A stretch of 56,753 nucleotides of DNA from an uncultured Oscillospiraceae bacterium (lineage in GTDB: Bacteria; Bacillota; Clostridia; Oscillospirales; Oscillospiraceae). A program made the position numbers and the translations under genes. The notes beneath the pieces are model-generated. The model was not told where the DNA came from. It ran no database searches and worked only from the letters and a program-made list of their open reading frames with translations. Within the stretch, counting starts at the first letter, position 1. Every line of letters begins with the position of its first letter. Where the stretch lies: NCBI GenBank assembly GCA_947587485.1, contig CANPXZ010000003.1:1-56753 (forward strand), in the 5' to 3' direction. This document shows positions 1-8,248 of this stretch, in pieces.

Positions 1-420
1 CTCTTTGACATAGCGGAACAGAGGGTGGGGCCGGGTAAAGTGCAGGGCGTTCCAGCCGATGTGGGGGACCTTGTACCCGGCGGGCACCACCGGCGTCATA
101 TCCACCACGTCCCCGGCGATCAGGCCGAGACCGGGGTGTTCGCCGAACTCAAGGCTTCTGTCGAACAGCAGCTGCATCCCCAGGCAGATGCCCAGGATGT
201 ACTTGCCCTTTTCGGCCTGCTCCAGAAGGACCCGGTCCAGGCCCGCGGCCCGCAGCTTATCCGCAGCGTCGCCGAAGGCACCCACCCCGGGGAGGATGAG
301 CCTGTCGGCCCGGTCGATGACCCTTTCGTCGGCGGTGACGACGGCCTCCGCCCCCACGGCCTCCAGGGAGCGCCGGAGGGAGAACAGGTTGCCCACCCCG
401 TAGTCGATGACGTCGACCAT
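1..420 (-). CDS. hisH: Imidazole glycerol phosphate synthase glutaminase subunit HisH (partial)
   Basis: The reverse strand from 420 reads MVDVIDYGVGNLFSLRRSLE, the typical HisH opening. The oxyanion-loop segment LILPGVGAFGDA and the class I glutaminase nucleophile segment GICLGMQLLF follow, then GYKVPHIGWN. The gene is cut by the left edge, so the His-Glu of the triad is not in view. HisH releases ammonia from glutamine and passes it to HisF to make imidazole glycerol phosphate and AICAR. Its ATG shares one base with the hisB stop (TGATG), so the two are probably translationally coupled. hisA and hisF are expected beyond the edge. Confidence 0.95.
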   Translation of the reverse strand, partial: MVDVIDYGVGNLFSLRRSLEAVGAEAVVTADERVIDRADRLILPGVGAFGDAADKLRAAGLDRVLLEQAEKGKYILGICLGMQLLFDRSLEFGEHPGLGLIAGDVVDMTPVVPAGYKVPHIGWNALHFTRPHPLFRYVKE

Positions 421-1007
421 CAGAGCACGCCCTTCGTGGAGGGCACGGCCCCGGCGTTGGACGGGTCCATGCTCACGGCCTGGGCCATGGCCCGGCCAAA
501 GCCCTTGAAGGCGGCCTCCAGGATGTGGTGGGTGTTGGTCCCGTCCAGCTGCCGCAGGTGCAGCGTGATATTGGCGGCGCGGGCAAAGGCGGTGAAAAAT
601 TCCTCCGCCAGCTCCGTGTCAAAGTCCCCCACCCGGGGAGAGGGCAGCTGGAACTGCCAGCGCAGACAGCTCCGGCCGGAGACGTCCACGGCGCAGAGCG
701 CCAGCGCCTCGTCCATGGGCAGCAGGATGTGGCCGTAGCGGCGGATGCCCCGCTTGTCCCCCAATGCCCGGGCGAAGGCCGCGCCCAGGGCGATGCCTAT
801 GTCCTCCGTGGTGTGGTGGCCGTCCACATAGGTGTCCCCCCGGCAGCTCACGGCCAGGTCGAACCGGCCGTGGGCGGCGAACAGGGTCAGCATGTGGTCC
901 AAAAAGCCGATGCCGGTTTGTATCTCCGCCTTACCCGTGCCGTCCAGGCAAAGGCTCAGGCGGATGTCGGTCTCGGCGGTCTTGCGTTCTATGACGGCGC
1001 TGCGCAT
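420..1007 (-). CDS. hisB: Imidazoleglycerol-phosphate dehydratase HisB
   Basis: A 195-residue protein, the usual size of the monofunctional bacterial enzyme (no fused phosphatase domain). It carries the metal-binding motifs GIGFLDHML, DGHHTTEDIGIALG and GTNTHHILEAAFKGF. It dehydrates imidazole glycerol phosphate to imidazole acetol phosphate. The frame is open upstream of the chosen start, but MRSAVIERKTAET at 1007 is where family homology begins, and the stop of hisC at 1010 lies just upstream. It sits between hisC and hisH with almost no spacing. Confidence 0.95.
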   Translation of the reverse strand: MRSAVIERKTAETDIRLSLCLDGTGKAEIQTGIGFLDHMLTLFAAHGRFDLAVSCRGDTYVDGHHTTEDIGIALGAAFARALGDKRGIRRYGHILLPMDEALALCAVDVSGRSCLRWQFQLPSPRVGDFDTELAEEFFTAFARAANITLHLRQLDGTNTHHILEAAFKGFGRAMAQAVSMDPSNAGAVPSTKGVL

Positions 1008-1009
1008 AG

Positions 1010-2080
1010 TCAGGCACCCCTTTCGTCGTTCAGTATGGTCTTCAGCGCGGCCAGCAGCGCGTCCATCTGCTCCCGGCTGCCTACGGTGATGCGAAGCCAG
1101 TCCCGGATGCGGGGCTTGTCGAACCAACGGACCAGCACGCCCCGGTCCTTCAGCGCCCTGTACAGGACCTGTCCCGACGCGGCGGGATGGGCCGCGAAGA
1201 GGAAGTTTGCCTTGGAGGGGAGCACCCGAAAACCCATGGTCTCCAGGGCCCCGGCGGTATACGCCCGGTTCTCCCCGATCCGGCGGCAGTTTGTCAGGGT
1301 GTAGTCCTGGGAGGCGATGGCGGCGATGCCGGCGGCCTGGGTCATGCGGTTGACGTTGTAGGGATTGGTGGAGAACTTGACGGTGTTCAGACCCGAGATG
1401 AGAGTGGGACTGCCCAGGGCGAAGCCAAGCCGGGCCCCGGCCAGGGAGCGGGACTTGGAAAAGGTCTGCACAACCAGGAGGTTTTCGTATTTTCCGATGA
1501 GCGGCACGCAGCTGTCAGCGCCGAAGTCCACATACGCCTCGTCCACGAGCACCACATTGTCCGGGTTGGAGAGAAGGATCTTCTCGATCTCCGCCGGGGC
1601 CAGGGCCAGGCCGGTGGGGGCGTTGGGGTTGGCCAGGACGACGGTCTCGCCCAGGCCGCAATAATCGGCCGGGTCCAGGGAGAAGTCCTCCCGGAGGGGA
1701 ATGATGTGCGCCGGCGTGCCGGTCACGGCGGCGAACACGGGGTAGAAGCCGTAGGTGATATCCGCGAAGGCCATGGGCCGCGCCGGACCGCAAAAGGCGG
1801 TGAAGGCAAAATACAGCGCCTCGTCCGAGCCGTTGACCGGCAGGACGTTCTCCGGGTCCAGGCCGTAGAGCGCCGCCGCGGCGGCCCGCAGCTCGGTGCA
1901 CGCCGGGTCGCAGTACAGGTTGAGCCCTCCCGCCTCCGCCTCCACGGCCCGCAGCACCGCCGGGGCCGGGGGGAAGGGGGACTCGTTGGTGTTCAGCTTC
2001 ACGTACCGCATGTCCCGGGGCTGCTCGCCGGGCACGTATGGCTCCAGGGCGGCGAGCTTATCGCTGAAAAATCCGCTCAT
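1010..2080 (-). CDS. hisC: Histidinol-phosphate aminotransferase HisC
   Basis: A 356-residue fold-type I PLP aminotransferase. It opens MSGFFSDKLAALEPYVPGEQ and has the substrate-loop segment KLNTNESPFPP near residue 30. The PLP-lysine region is QTFSKSRSLAGARLGF, preceded by VLVDEAYVDF, and a C-terminal arginine segment, RDWLRITVG, follows. It converts imidazole acetol phosphate to L-histidinol phosphate with glutamate as amino donor. The start at 2080 overlaps the end of hisD by four bases (ATGA). The longer open frame upstream of it is hisD read out of frame. Confidence 0.95.
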   Translation of the reverse strand: MSGFFSDKLAALEPYVPGEQPRDMRYVKLNTNESPFPPAPAVLRAVEAEAGGLNLYCDPACTELRAAAAALYGLDPENVLPVNGSDEALYFAFTAFCGPARPMAFADITYGFYPVFAAVTGTPAHIIPLREDFSLDPADYCGLGETVVLANPNAPTGLALAPAEIEKILLSNPDNVVLVDEAYVDFGADSCVPLIGKYENLLVVQTFSKSRSLAGARLGFALGSPTLISGLNTVKFSTNPYNVNRMTQAAGIAAIASQDYTLTNCRRIGENRAYTAGALETMGFRVLPSKANFLFAAHPAASGQVLYRALKDRGVLVRWFDKPRIRDWLRITVGSREQMDALLAALKTILNDERGA

Positions 2081-3360
2081 GACACGACCTCCCTGTCGAA
2101 CCGCACCAGCGCGGAGCGGGCGTGGGCCTCCAGACCCTCCGCCCGGGCGAACAGGGCGATGTCGCCGCTGACGGCGGCCAGGGCCTCCCGGGTGAAGCGG
2201 GTGTACTGGGTCCGCTTGATGAAGTCCTCCACGCCCAGAGGGCTGGAGAACCGGGCCGCGCCGCAGGTGGGCAGGGTGTGGTTGGGCCCCGCCAGATAGT
2301 CCCCCAGGGCCTCGGGGGTGTGTTTGCCCAGAAACACCGAGCCGGCGTTTCGCACCAGGTCCAGCAGCGGCATGGGATCGTCCACGCACAGCTCCAGATG
2401 CTCCGGGGCCAGGGCGTTGGCCGCCCGGACCGCCCCGGCCAGGTCGTCCGTGACGATGATCTTCCCGTTGGCCTCCACGGACGAGCGGGCGATGTCCGCC
2501 CGGGGCAGGAGGGCCAGCTGCCGGTCCGTCTCCGCGCTGACGGCCTGGGCCAGCGCCTCGCTGTCGGTGATGAGCACGGCGGAGGCCAGCACATCGTGCT
2601 CCGCCTGGCTGAGAAGGTCCGCCGCCACGGTGGCGGGGTCGTTGGCGGCGTCCGCCACCACCAATATCTCGCTGGGACCGGCGATCATGTCGATGTCCAC
2701 CCGGCCGAACACCTGCCGCTTGGCCTCGGCCACGTAGGCGCTGCCGGGTCCCACGATCTTGTCCACCCTGGGCACGCTCTCGGTGCCATAGGCCAGGGCG
2801 GCCACGCCCTGGGCCCCGCCGGTGCGAAATACCCGGTCCACCCCGGCGATCCGGGCCGCCGCCAGAATGGCGTCGGGCTGCCGCCCGTCCGGTCCGGGCG
2901 GGGAGATCATCACAAGCTCACCGCATCCGGCGATCTTGGCCGGGATGGCGGTCATCAGCACCGTGGAGGGATAGGCCGCCGTGCGGCCGGGCACGCACAG
3001 TCCCACCCGCTCGATGGCCGTGACCTTCACCCCCAGCACCGTGCCGTCCGGCCGGTCGATCTGAAAGCCCCGGGGCATCTGGCGGGCGTGAAAGGCCCGG
3101 ATGTTCTCCGCCGCCGTCTCCATCACCCGGATGAGCTCCGGGTCCGTGCGGGCGTACGCCCGGTCGATCTCCTCCCGGGACACCTCCAGGGTCCGCAGCT
3201 CCGCCCCGTCGAACCGGCGGGCGTATTCCAGCAGCGCCGCGTCGCCCCGTTCGGCCACGTCCGCGATGATGGCCCGCACCGCCTCCGATACGCCGGAGGT
3301 CTCCACGGTGCGGATGAGAAGGTCCTCCAGGGGGACCTGTCCGTAGCGGTAAATCTTCAT
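2077..3360 (-). CDS. hisD: Histidinol dehydrogenase HisD
   Basis: A 427-residue protein that performs the last two steps of histidine synthesis, the NAD- and zinc-dependent oxidation of histidinol to histidine. Recognisable segments are GLCVPGRTAAYPSTVLM, the NAD-binding region FRTGGAQGVAALAYGT, VDIDMIAGPSEILVVAD, LLSQAEHDVLASAVLIT and the zinc/active-site part GPNHTLPTCGAARFSSPL. The start MKIYRYGQVPLEDLL at 3360 overlaps the end of hisG by four bases, which suggests coupled translation. Length and motif order are normal. Confidence 0.96.
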   Translation of the reverse strand: MKIYRYGQVPLEDLLIRTVETSGVSEAVRAIIADVAERGDAALLEYARRFDGAELRTLEVSREEIDRAYARTDPELIRVMETAAENIRAFHARQMPRGFQIDRPDGTVLGVKVTAIERVGLCVPGRTAAYPSTVLMTAIPAKIAGCGELVMISPPGPDGRQPDAILAAARIAGVDRVFRTGGAQGVAALAYGTESVPRVDKIVGPGSAYVAEAKRQVFGRVDIDMIAGPSEILVVADAANDPATVAADLLSQAEHDVLASAVLITDSEALAQAVSAETDRQLALLPRADIARSSVEANGKIIVTDDLAGAVRAANALAPEHLELCVDDPMPLLDLVRNAGSVFLGKHTPEALGDYLAGPNHTLPTCGAARFSSPLGVEDFIKRTQYTRFTREALAAVSGDIALFARAEGLEAHARSALVRFDREVVS

Positions 3361-3998
3361 TTGCCGTGCTCCTGTTCTCTGATGGCCGCGACGCGCCGGC
3401 ACAGGGTGTCGATGCGCCCGCCCACGAATTTGAAACGGGCCTTGTTGGCGATGAGTCTGGCGCTGATGGGGGCCACCTCCGCCAGGGGGGCCAGACCGTT
3501 TTCCAGCAGAGTCTTGCCCGTCTCCACGATGTCCACGATCACGTCCGAGAGCCCCACGATGGGGGCAAGCTCTATGGAGCCGTTCAGGCGGATGATGTCG
3601 ATGGGCCGGCTCTGGGCGGCGTAATAGTCCCGGGTGATATTGGGGAACTTCGTCGCCACCCGCAGCGTGCGGGCGCCGTCGTCCCGGAACCCGGCAAAGC
3701 CCGCCACGCACATGCGGCATTTGCCAAGCCCCAGGTCCAGCAACTCGTACACGTCGGGCGTATACTCCATCAGGATGTCCTTGCCGGCCACGCCGATGTC
3801 CGCCGAGCCCCGCTCCACATAGATGGCCACGTCCGAGGGCTTGGCCCAGAAATACCGGACCCCGGCGGCCTCGTTTTCAAAGATCAGCTTCCGGTTGGGC
3901 TCCAGCAGCGCCGGGCAGTCGTACCCGGCGGCCCGGAACAGATCATATACTTTTTCTCCCAGACGCCCCTTCGGCAGGGCGATGTTCAGCATCTCCAT
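3357..3998 (-). CDS. hisG: ATP phosphoribosyltransferase catalytic subunit HisG (short form)
   Basis: A 213-residue short-form HisG that opens MEMLNIALPKGRLGEKVYDL and contains DVAIYVERGSADIGVAGKD and the PRPP-loop region DVIVDIVETGKTLLENGL. It condenses ATP and PRPP in the first committed step of histidine synthesis. It lacks the C-terminal histidine-binding domain of long HisG proteins. The short type needs HisZ as a regulatory partner, and hisZ is the gene immediately upstream, only two bases away. The start at 3998 was chosen because the family begins there; twelve extra residues are possible in frame. Confidence 0.95.
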   Translation of the reverse strand: MEMLNIALPKGRLGEKVYDLFRAAGYDCPALLEPNRKLIFENEAAGVRYFWAKPSDVAIYVERGSADIGVAGKDILMEYTPDVYELLDLGLGKCRMCVAGFAGFRDDGARTLRVATKFPNITRDYYAAQSRPIDIIRLNGSIELAPIVGLSDVIVDIVETGKTLLENGLAPLAEVAPISARLIANKARFKFVGGRIDTLCRRVAAIREQEHGK

Positions 3999-4000
3999 GG

Positions 4001-5095
4001 TCACGTCGCCTCTCTGCCGTCCGGGCGGATACACCGGCCATAGGTGACGGCGGTCCGGCCGGCCAGCTGGGTCCGCACGGTCCTGCCCTGGGCGACCTCC
4101 GCCTGGACGGCGGCGATCACGGCGGCCGGGTCGTCGCCGGGCTCGTATACCAGCAGCGTGTCCACGTCCCGGTCGGCGGGCTGGGTCAGAAACCGCTCCA
4201 GCTCGTTCAGATACACCGCGAAGCCGATGGCGCCGCCCCGCTTGCCCATCCGGTGGATGAGACTGTCGTACCGCCCGCCGGTCAGCACCGGCGCTGCCAC
4301 CCCGTCCACATAGCCCCGGAAGAGCAGGCCGTTATAATAGTCCGTGTCGTTGATGAGGGACAGATCGACGGATGCATTACAGGGTCCGAACAGCTCCAGC
4401 AGGCCGGTGAGCTGATCCAGTTCTGCGGCGGCCTGTCTTGCGGCGGGCGGCAGAGGCAGGCTCAGCAGCTCCTCCACGGCCGGCCGGGCCGGGCCGGAAA
4501 GACGGCACAGCCGCTCCAGCAGCGCGGCGTCCGCTCCGTCCACGCCGGCCCCGGCGCAGACTGAGGCAAGATCGTGGGCGTTTTTCGCCTCAAAGGCGGC
4601 CAGGATCGCCTCCGCTGCCCCGGCGGGCGCCGCCAGACAGTCCAGCACGCCGGTCAGCACGCCCATGTGGGACAGCTCCAGCACGTACCGGGGACTGACC
4701 GCCTCCAGGGACCGGGCCGCCAGCATCAGCACCTCTCCCATGGCATACAGGTCTACCGTCCCCAGCATCTCCAGGCCGGCCTGCATGATCTCCTGGAAGC
4801 CGCCGCCACCGCGCGGCACCCGGTACACGTTCTCCGTGTACCAGACCTTCCGGGTCCGGTCGTCGTCCCGGGTGTTGTTGATGATGGACAGGGTGATGTC
4901 CGGCTTCAGGGCCATGAGCCGGCCGTTGGTGTCGCTGAAGGTCAGGATGTGGGGGCTGGCGAGGAAGCGCTTATTGCGGGCGTACAGGTCATACTCCTCG
5001 AACTTGCTGACCCGGTACTGCTTGAAGCCGTAGCGCTGGTATAGCTCCCGCAGCCGGGCGGCCAGCCGCTCGGTTGGGGGGATGGTGTCGGTCAT
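4001..5095 (-). CDS. hisZ: ATP phosphoribosyltransferase regulatory subunit HisZ
   Basis: A 364-residue paralogue of the catalytic core of histidyl-tRNA synthetase. Motif-like stretches are RYGFKQYRVSKFEEYDLY, LMALKPDITLSII, the motif-2-like YTENVYRVPRGGGGFQEIMQAGLE (shown here only as landmarks) and VLTGGRYDSLIHRMGKRGGAIGF. The protein lacks the C-terminal anticodon-binding domain, which marks it as HisZ rather than HisS. It binds histidine and confers feedback control on short HisG. It follows the yerC-like gene with a four-base overlap and precedes hisG. Confidence 0.93.
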   Translation of the reverse strand: MTDTIPPTERLAARLRELYQRYGFKQYRVSKFEEYDLYARNKRFLASPHILTFSDTNGRLMALKPDITLSIINNTRDDDRTRKVWYTENVYRVPRGGGGFQEIMQAGLEMLGTVDLYAMGEVLMLAARSLEAVSPRYVLELSHMGVLTGVLDCLAAPAGAAEAILAAFEAKNAHDLASVCAGAGVDGADAALLERLCRLSGPARPAVEELLSLPLPPAARQAAAELDQLTGLLELFGPCNASVDLSLINDTDYYNGLLFRGYVDGVAAPVLTGGRYDSLIHRMGKRGGAIGFAVYLNELERFLTQPADRDVDTLLVYEPGDDPAAVIAAVQAEVAQGRTVRTQLAGRTAVTYGRCIRPDGREAT

Positions 5096-5391
5096 GTCGT
5101 CTCCTCCTTCCCGTTCAGCCGGTCCAGAATGAGCGCATAGCCGCCCGCGCCGTAATCCAGACTGCGCTTGACCCGGCTGATGGTGGCGGAGCTGGCCCCG
5201 GTGCCGGAGGCGGTGCTCTGGTAGGACCGCCCCTTCGCCAGCATGCGGGCCACGGCCAGCCGCTGGGCGATGGACTGTATCTCCCGGACCGTGCAGAGAT
5301 CCTCAAAATACCGATAGCACTCGTCTACATCCCGTAGCGCGAGAATGGAGCGGAACAGCTGGTCGGTCTCATCGTTTCTTGGCAGCGCCAT
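5092..5391 (-). CDS. YerC/YecD family TrpR-related regulator
   Basis: A 99-residue helical protein of the Trp-repressor-like YerC/YecD family. The helix-turn-helix region is EIQSIAQRLAVARMLAKG followed by STASGTGASSATISRVKRSL; the last segment is the recognition helix with the family's S-x-T-I-S-R-V pattern. It is the first gene of the histidine operon, with a four-base overlap to hisZ and a good ribosome site (GGAGG about eight bases upstream). Family members are often found beside his genes in Bacillota. A role as local his regulator or autorepressor is inferred from position, not shown. Confidence 0.88.
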   Translation of the reverse strand: MALPRNDETDQLFRSILALRDVDECYRYFEDLCTVREIQSIAQRLAVARMLAKGRSYQSTASGTGASSATISRVKRSLDYGAGGYALILDRLNGKEETT

Positions 5392-5422
5392 GGCAAAACC
5401 TCCACGTCACAGATGCTTCACT

Positions 5423-5451
5423 ATGCTATCACGCTAAAGCGATAAAGTCAA
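5423..5451 (-). promoter_or_regulatory. Sigma-A promoter of the histidine operon
   Basis: On the minus strand, TTGACT (-35, 5451-5446) and TAGCAT (-10, 5428-5423) are separated by exactly 17 bases. The spacer holds CGCT-AA-AGCG inside a wider TATC...GATA imperfect palindrome (5428-5444). An operator between -35 and -10 would suit the TrpR-like product of the first gene. Confidence 0.75.
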
Positions 5452-5642
5452 TGGCCGTTTGCGCTTTCCGCCGCCAAATCCGCAGGATCGGCCGGCGCGT
5501 GTTTTGTGCATCCTGACAGCCAGACGGGCGCGGCCGCATCCGCCGGGCGGGCGCCTGCGTATCCCGGGACAGCCTCAGGGACGTCATCCGGAACGCCCGG
5601 GACGTGTGCATGAGGATCTGAGCGAAGCTCTATAAAACGATG
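5452..5642. other. Intergenic stretch with no recognisable feature
   Basis: This lies between the his operon promoter and the murC terminator. The open frames here have no start signal, family resemblance or ribosome site. I see no RNA gene or repeat. Confidence 0.6.
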
Positions 5643-5676
5643 CCCCCTGCCGCAGTCATTTCTCTGCGGCAGGGGG
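5643..5676 (-). terminator. Rho-independent terminator of murC
   Basis: A perfect 13-bp stem (CCCCCTGCCGCAG and its complement) with an 8-base loop starts about 20 bases past the murC stop. Read on the minus strand it is followed by a T-rich run (CATCGTTTTAT). Confidence 0.8.
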
Positions 5677-5695
5677 TATTGCTGTCTTTTGATCT

Positions 5696-7078
5696 TTATT
5701 TCGCGCTGGCCACCAGGTCCTCGCCGATGCGGTACACGTCGCCGGCGCCCACGGTCAGCACCAGGTCCCCGGGCTGTACGCTGGCCCGGAGGATGGTCTC
5801 GATCTCGTCGAAGGTGGGCCGGAAGATGCTGTTGGGGATCTGCTTGGCCAGGTCCGCCGAGGAGATGCCCAGGATGTTGGTCTCCCGGGCGGCGTAGATC
5901 TCCGCCAGGATGGTCAGGTCGGGCCGCTTGAGCTGCTTGACGAAATCGTCGAACAGGGCGTTGGTGCGGGAATAGGTGTGGGGCTGGAAGATCACCACGA
6001 CACGCTTGTAGCCCAAAGGCTCCACCGCGTCCAGCAGGGCGCACAGCTCCCCGGGATGGTGGGCGTAGTCGTCGTACACGTCCGCGCCGTTGTACTTGCC
6101 CTTGAACTCAAAGCGCCGGTTGGCCCCCCGGAAGCCCGCCAGGCCGTAGGTCACGGCGGTGGGGGACGCGCCCAGGAGCATGGTGGCGGCGGCCGCCGCC
6201 AGGGCGTTTTTCACGTTGTGGATGCCGGGGACCTGCAGATGAAGATGCGTGAAGAACTTGCCGTCGCGCAGGATGTCGAAATCCGTCTGGGCCCCCCGGC
6301 TGACGATGTTCACCGCCTGCACGTCCGCCTCCGGGCTCAGGCCGAAGGTGACGATGGGCCGGTCCAGCCCCGCCAGGGCCGCCATGGTGTTGGCGTCGTC
6401 CAGGTTGGCAACGACGACGCCGTCGGCGGGCACCAGCCGGGCGAATTTCCGGAAGGAGGTCTTCACGGCCTCCAGGTCGGCGAAGTAGTCCAGATGGTCC
6501 GCGTCGATGTCCAATATGACGGCGACGGTGGGGAAGAAGGCCAGAAAGCTGTCGTAGTACTCGCAGCTCTCCATCACGATGGTGTCCCCCGCGCCCACCC
6601 GGTGGCCCGCCTGGAGCAAGGGGAGAGTGCCGCCGATCATGACGGTGGGGTCCTTTTCCGCCGCCATGAGGATGTGGGTGCACATGGAGGTGGTGGTGGT
6701 CTTGCCGTGGGTGCCGGCGATGCACAGGGCGTTTTTGTACCGCTTCATGAGCGCGCCCCAGGCCTGGGTCCGCTCGAACACGGGGATGCCCATCTCCCGG
6801 GCGGCGCGGATCTCCGGGTTCTCGTCCCGGACGGCGGCGGTGCGGACCACGAAGTCGTACCCGGCGTTTATGTTCCCGGCGTTGTGGCCGATGTTCACCC
6901 GGATGCCGATGCTCTCCAGGTGGGCCACCTTGTCGCTGCGCTGCATGTCGCTGCCGGTGATGACGAGCCCCTCCCCGTGGAGGACCTCCGCCAGAGGCGA
7001 CATGGACACGCCGCCGATGCCGATGAGATAGCCCCGTTTGCCCGGGACCAGGTATTCGTCAAATGTTGCTGTCATCAT
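5696..7078 (-). CDS. murC: UDP-N-acetylmuramate--L-alanine ligase MurC
   Basis: A 460-residue Mur ligase that adds the first amino acid, L-alanine, to UDP-MurNAc in the cytoplasmic stage of peptidoglycan synthesis. An N-terminal Rossmann domain opens KRGYLIGIGGVSMSPLAEVL, and the ATP loop AGTHGKTTTTSM lies near residue 120. The central-domain acidic and histidine residues are in MESCEYYDSF and DIDADHLDYF. The C-terminal region has DDYAHHPGEL and FQPHTYSRT, which are typical of MurC. Two ATG codons abut at the start (7078 and 7075); no strong ribosome site separates them. It stands as a single-gene unit with its own terminator. Confidence 0.95.
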   Translation of the reverse strand: MMTATFDEYLVPGKRGYLIGIGGVSMSPLAEVLHGEGLVITGSDMQRSDKVAHLESIGIRVNIGHNAGNINAGYDFVVRTAAVRDENPEIRAAREMGIPVFERTQAWGALMKRYKNALCIAGTHGKTTTTSMCTHILMAAEKDPTVMIGGTLPLLQAGHRVGAGDTIVMESCEYYDSFLAFFPTVAVILDIDADHLDYFADLEAVKTSFRKFARLVPADGVVVANLDDANTMAALAGLDRPIVTFGLSPEADVQAVNIVSRGAQTDFDILRDGKFFTHLHLQVPGIHNVKNALAAAAATMLLGASPTAVTYGLAGFRGANRRFEFKGKYNGADVYDDYAHHPGELCALLDAVEPLGYKRVVVIFQPHTYSRTNALFDDFVKQLKRPDLTILAEIYAARETNILGISSADLAKQIPNSIFRPTFDEIETILRASVQPGDLVLTVGAGDVYRIGEDLVASAK

Positions 7079-7179
7079 TCATACCCCAATATGTTGTATG
7101 TGCGGGAGGACGCGGCTATGCGTCAACATGATTATATTCTCTCCCCGGGCATTTTACAAGGGATTTTTGCGCAAGGCAA

Positions 7180-7199
7180 AGCCCGGCTCCCGCCGGGCT
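7180..7199 (-). terminator. Probable terminator after the DUF308 gene
   Basis: An 8-bp perfect stem (AGCCCGGC, loop of four) lies 22 bases past the stop at 7222. The T-run on the minus strand is short, so efficiency is uncertain. Confidence 0.5.
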
Positions 7200-7221
7200 T
7201 GCTTCATACCGCTGCGATGTG

Positions 7222-7998
7222 TCAGGGCTGGCTGCCGGGAGCGGGCGTCTCGGGAGCGGAGGCGGGCGGAGCGTAATAGGCCCCGGGCGCGGCGGGCTCC
7301 GGCTGCTGGGCTGCCGCTGCGGCTGCGGCGGAAGCGGCGGCTTCCTGCTTGGACGCGGTGTGGTTGCGCACGGCGATCAGCGTCATGGTGATCACGTCCA
7401 GGACGGCGTTGACGATGAAGCCCACGCCCAAGATCAGCATGGCGCTGAGGAAATCCCCGTCGCCGATGTGGATGCGCACGCCCAGGTCGTCCACCAGGCC
7501 GGCGGCGGTCAGCACGCCCAGCGCCAGGCCCAGCAGGCTGGTGAACAGGCCCAGCCACCAGGCGTCGAACCGCATCCGGGCCAGGTCCAGGGTGTACTGG
7601 AGCTTCAAAACGCCGTCCACCGCCATCAGGATGCCCAGGGCGGTGACGATGAGCCGCAGGGTGATGCTCAGCCCGGCGGCGTCGGGGCGGAAGCTGGCGA
7701 CGATCACGTAGACGCCAACGGCCAGCATCACCAGGCCCGCGGCGAATTCGGACCGGTAGATGCCGCTGACGGGCTTGCGCAGGAAGTAGATGACGGTGTA
7801 TACCAGGCCGATGGCGCAGATCAGCCCGCCGATCACGTAGCCGCTGTAGTCCCGGACAAAGTAGGGCGCGGCCAGAAAGACCACTCCCAGGATCAGGCAC
7901 AGCGCCGCCGTAACGGCGAGATTGCGGATGGGGTTCGTCAGGATGCCGCTTTTCTTCGCGGACTGTCCGTTGTCGGCTTCGGTGGATCTTTTGGCCAT
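7222..7998 (-). CDS. DUF308-type multi-spanning membrane protein
   Basis: A 258-residue protein with a short charged N-terminus (MAKRSTEADNGQSAKKSG). Six or more hydrophobic segments arranged in pairs follow, such as LAVTAALCLILGVVFLAA and GYVIGGLICAIGLVYTVIY. The paired-helix pattern with short loops resembles HdeD/DUF308 proteins, whose biochemical role is not well defined. The last 50 residues are low complexity, alanine/proline/glutamine-rich, and probably disordered in the cytoplasm. It has its own promoter region and is divergent from the RND exporter gene, so shared regulation is possible but not shown. Confidence 0.75.
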   Translation of the reverse strand: MAKRSTEADNGQSAKKSGILTNPIRNLAVTAALCLILGVVFLAAPYFVRDYSGYVIGGLICAIGLVYTVIYFLRKPVSGIYRSEFAAGLVMLAVGVYVIVASFRPDAAGLSITLRLIVTALGILMAVDGVLKLQYTLDLARMRFDAWWLGLFTSLLGLALGVLTAAGLVDDLGVRIHIGDGDFLSAMLILGVGFIVNAVLDVITMTLIAVRNHTASKQEAAASAAAAAAAQQPEPAAPGAYYAPPASAPETPAPGSQP

Positions 7999-8057
7999 GA
8001 GGATCGTCCTTTCCTCGCGGGCTGTCTCGTTTCCCGGCCCGCAGAATATTCGTCTTT

Positions 8058-8087
8058 ATTTTATCATATTCGCCGGGATGTTGTAAA
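8058..8087 (-). promoter_or_regulatory. Candidate promoter of the DUF308 gene
   Basis: On the minus strand, TTTACA (8087-8082), an 18-base spacer and TAAAAT (8063-8058). An overlapping alternative is TTGTCT with TATGAT. The AT-rich patch contrasts with the surrounding GC-rich DNA. Confidence 0.5.
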
Positions 8088-8164
8088 GACAATTGTTGGA
8101 GCGCCGCCGGATTGGAAACAGATGCCGGAATTATAAACAAATTGTGAAAGTTCGGCGGCGGCGG

Positions 8165-8194
8165 TTGCCGGGCGCGCGGGTATTGTGATATGAT
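8165..8194 (+). promoter_or_regulatory. Candidate promoter of the RND exporter gene
   Basis: TTGCCG (8165-8170), an 18-base spacer and TATGAT (8189-8194), about 55 bases before the ATG at 8249. The -35 is weak. Confidence 0.45.
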
Positions 8195-8248
8195 TTGCGT
8201 GGCTTTTTATATTGTACGAGACCATTTCAGATAAGAGGTATCCTCCCT

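Noticed and set aside
5429-5611. 60-codon open frame on the minus strand before murC
   Set aside because: It has no ribosome site and overlaps the his promoter; composition looks like random GC-rich sequence.
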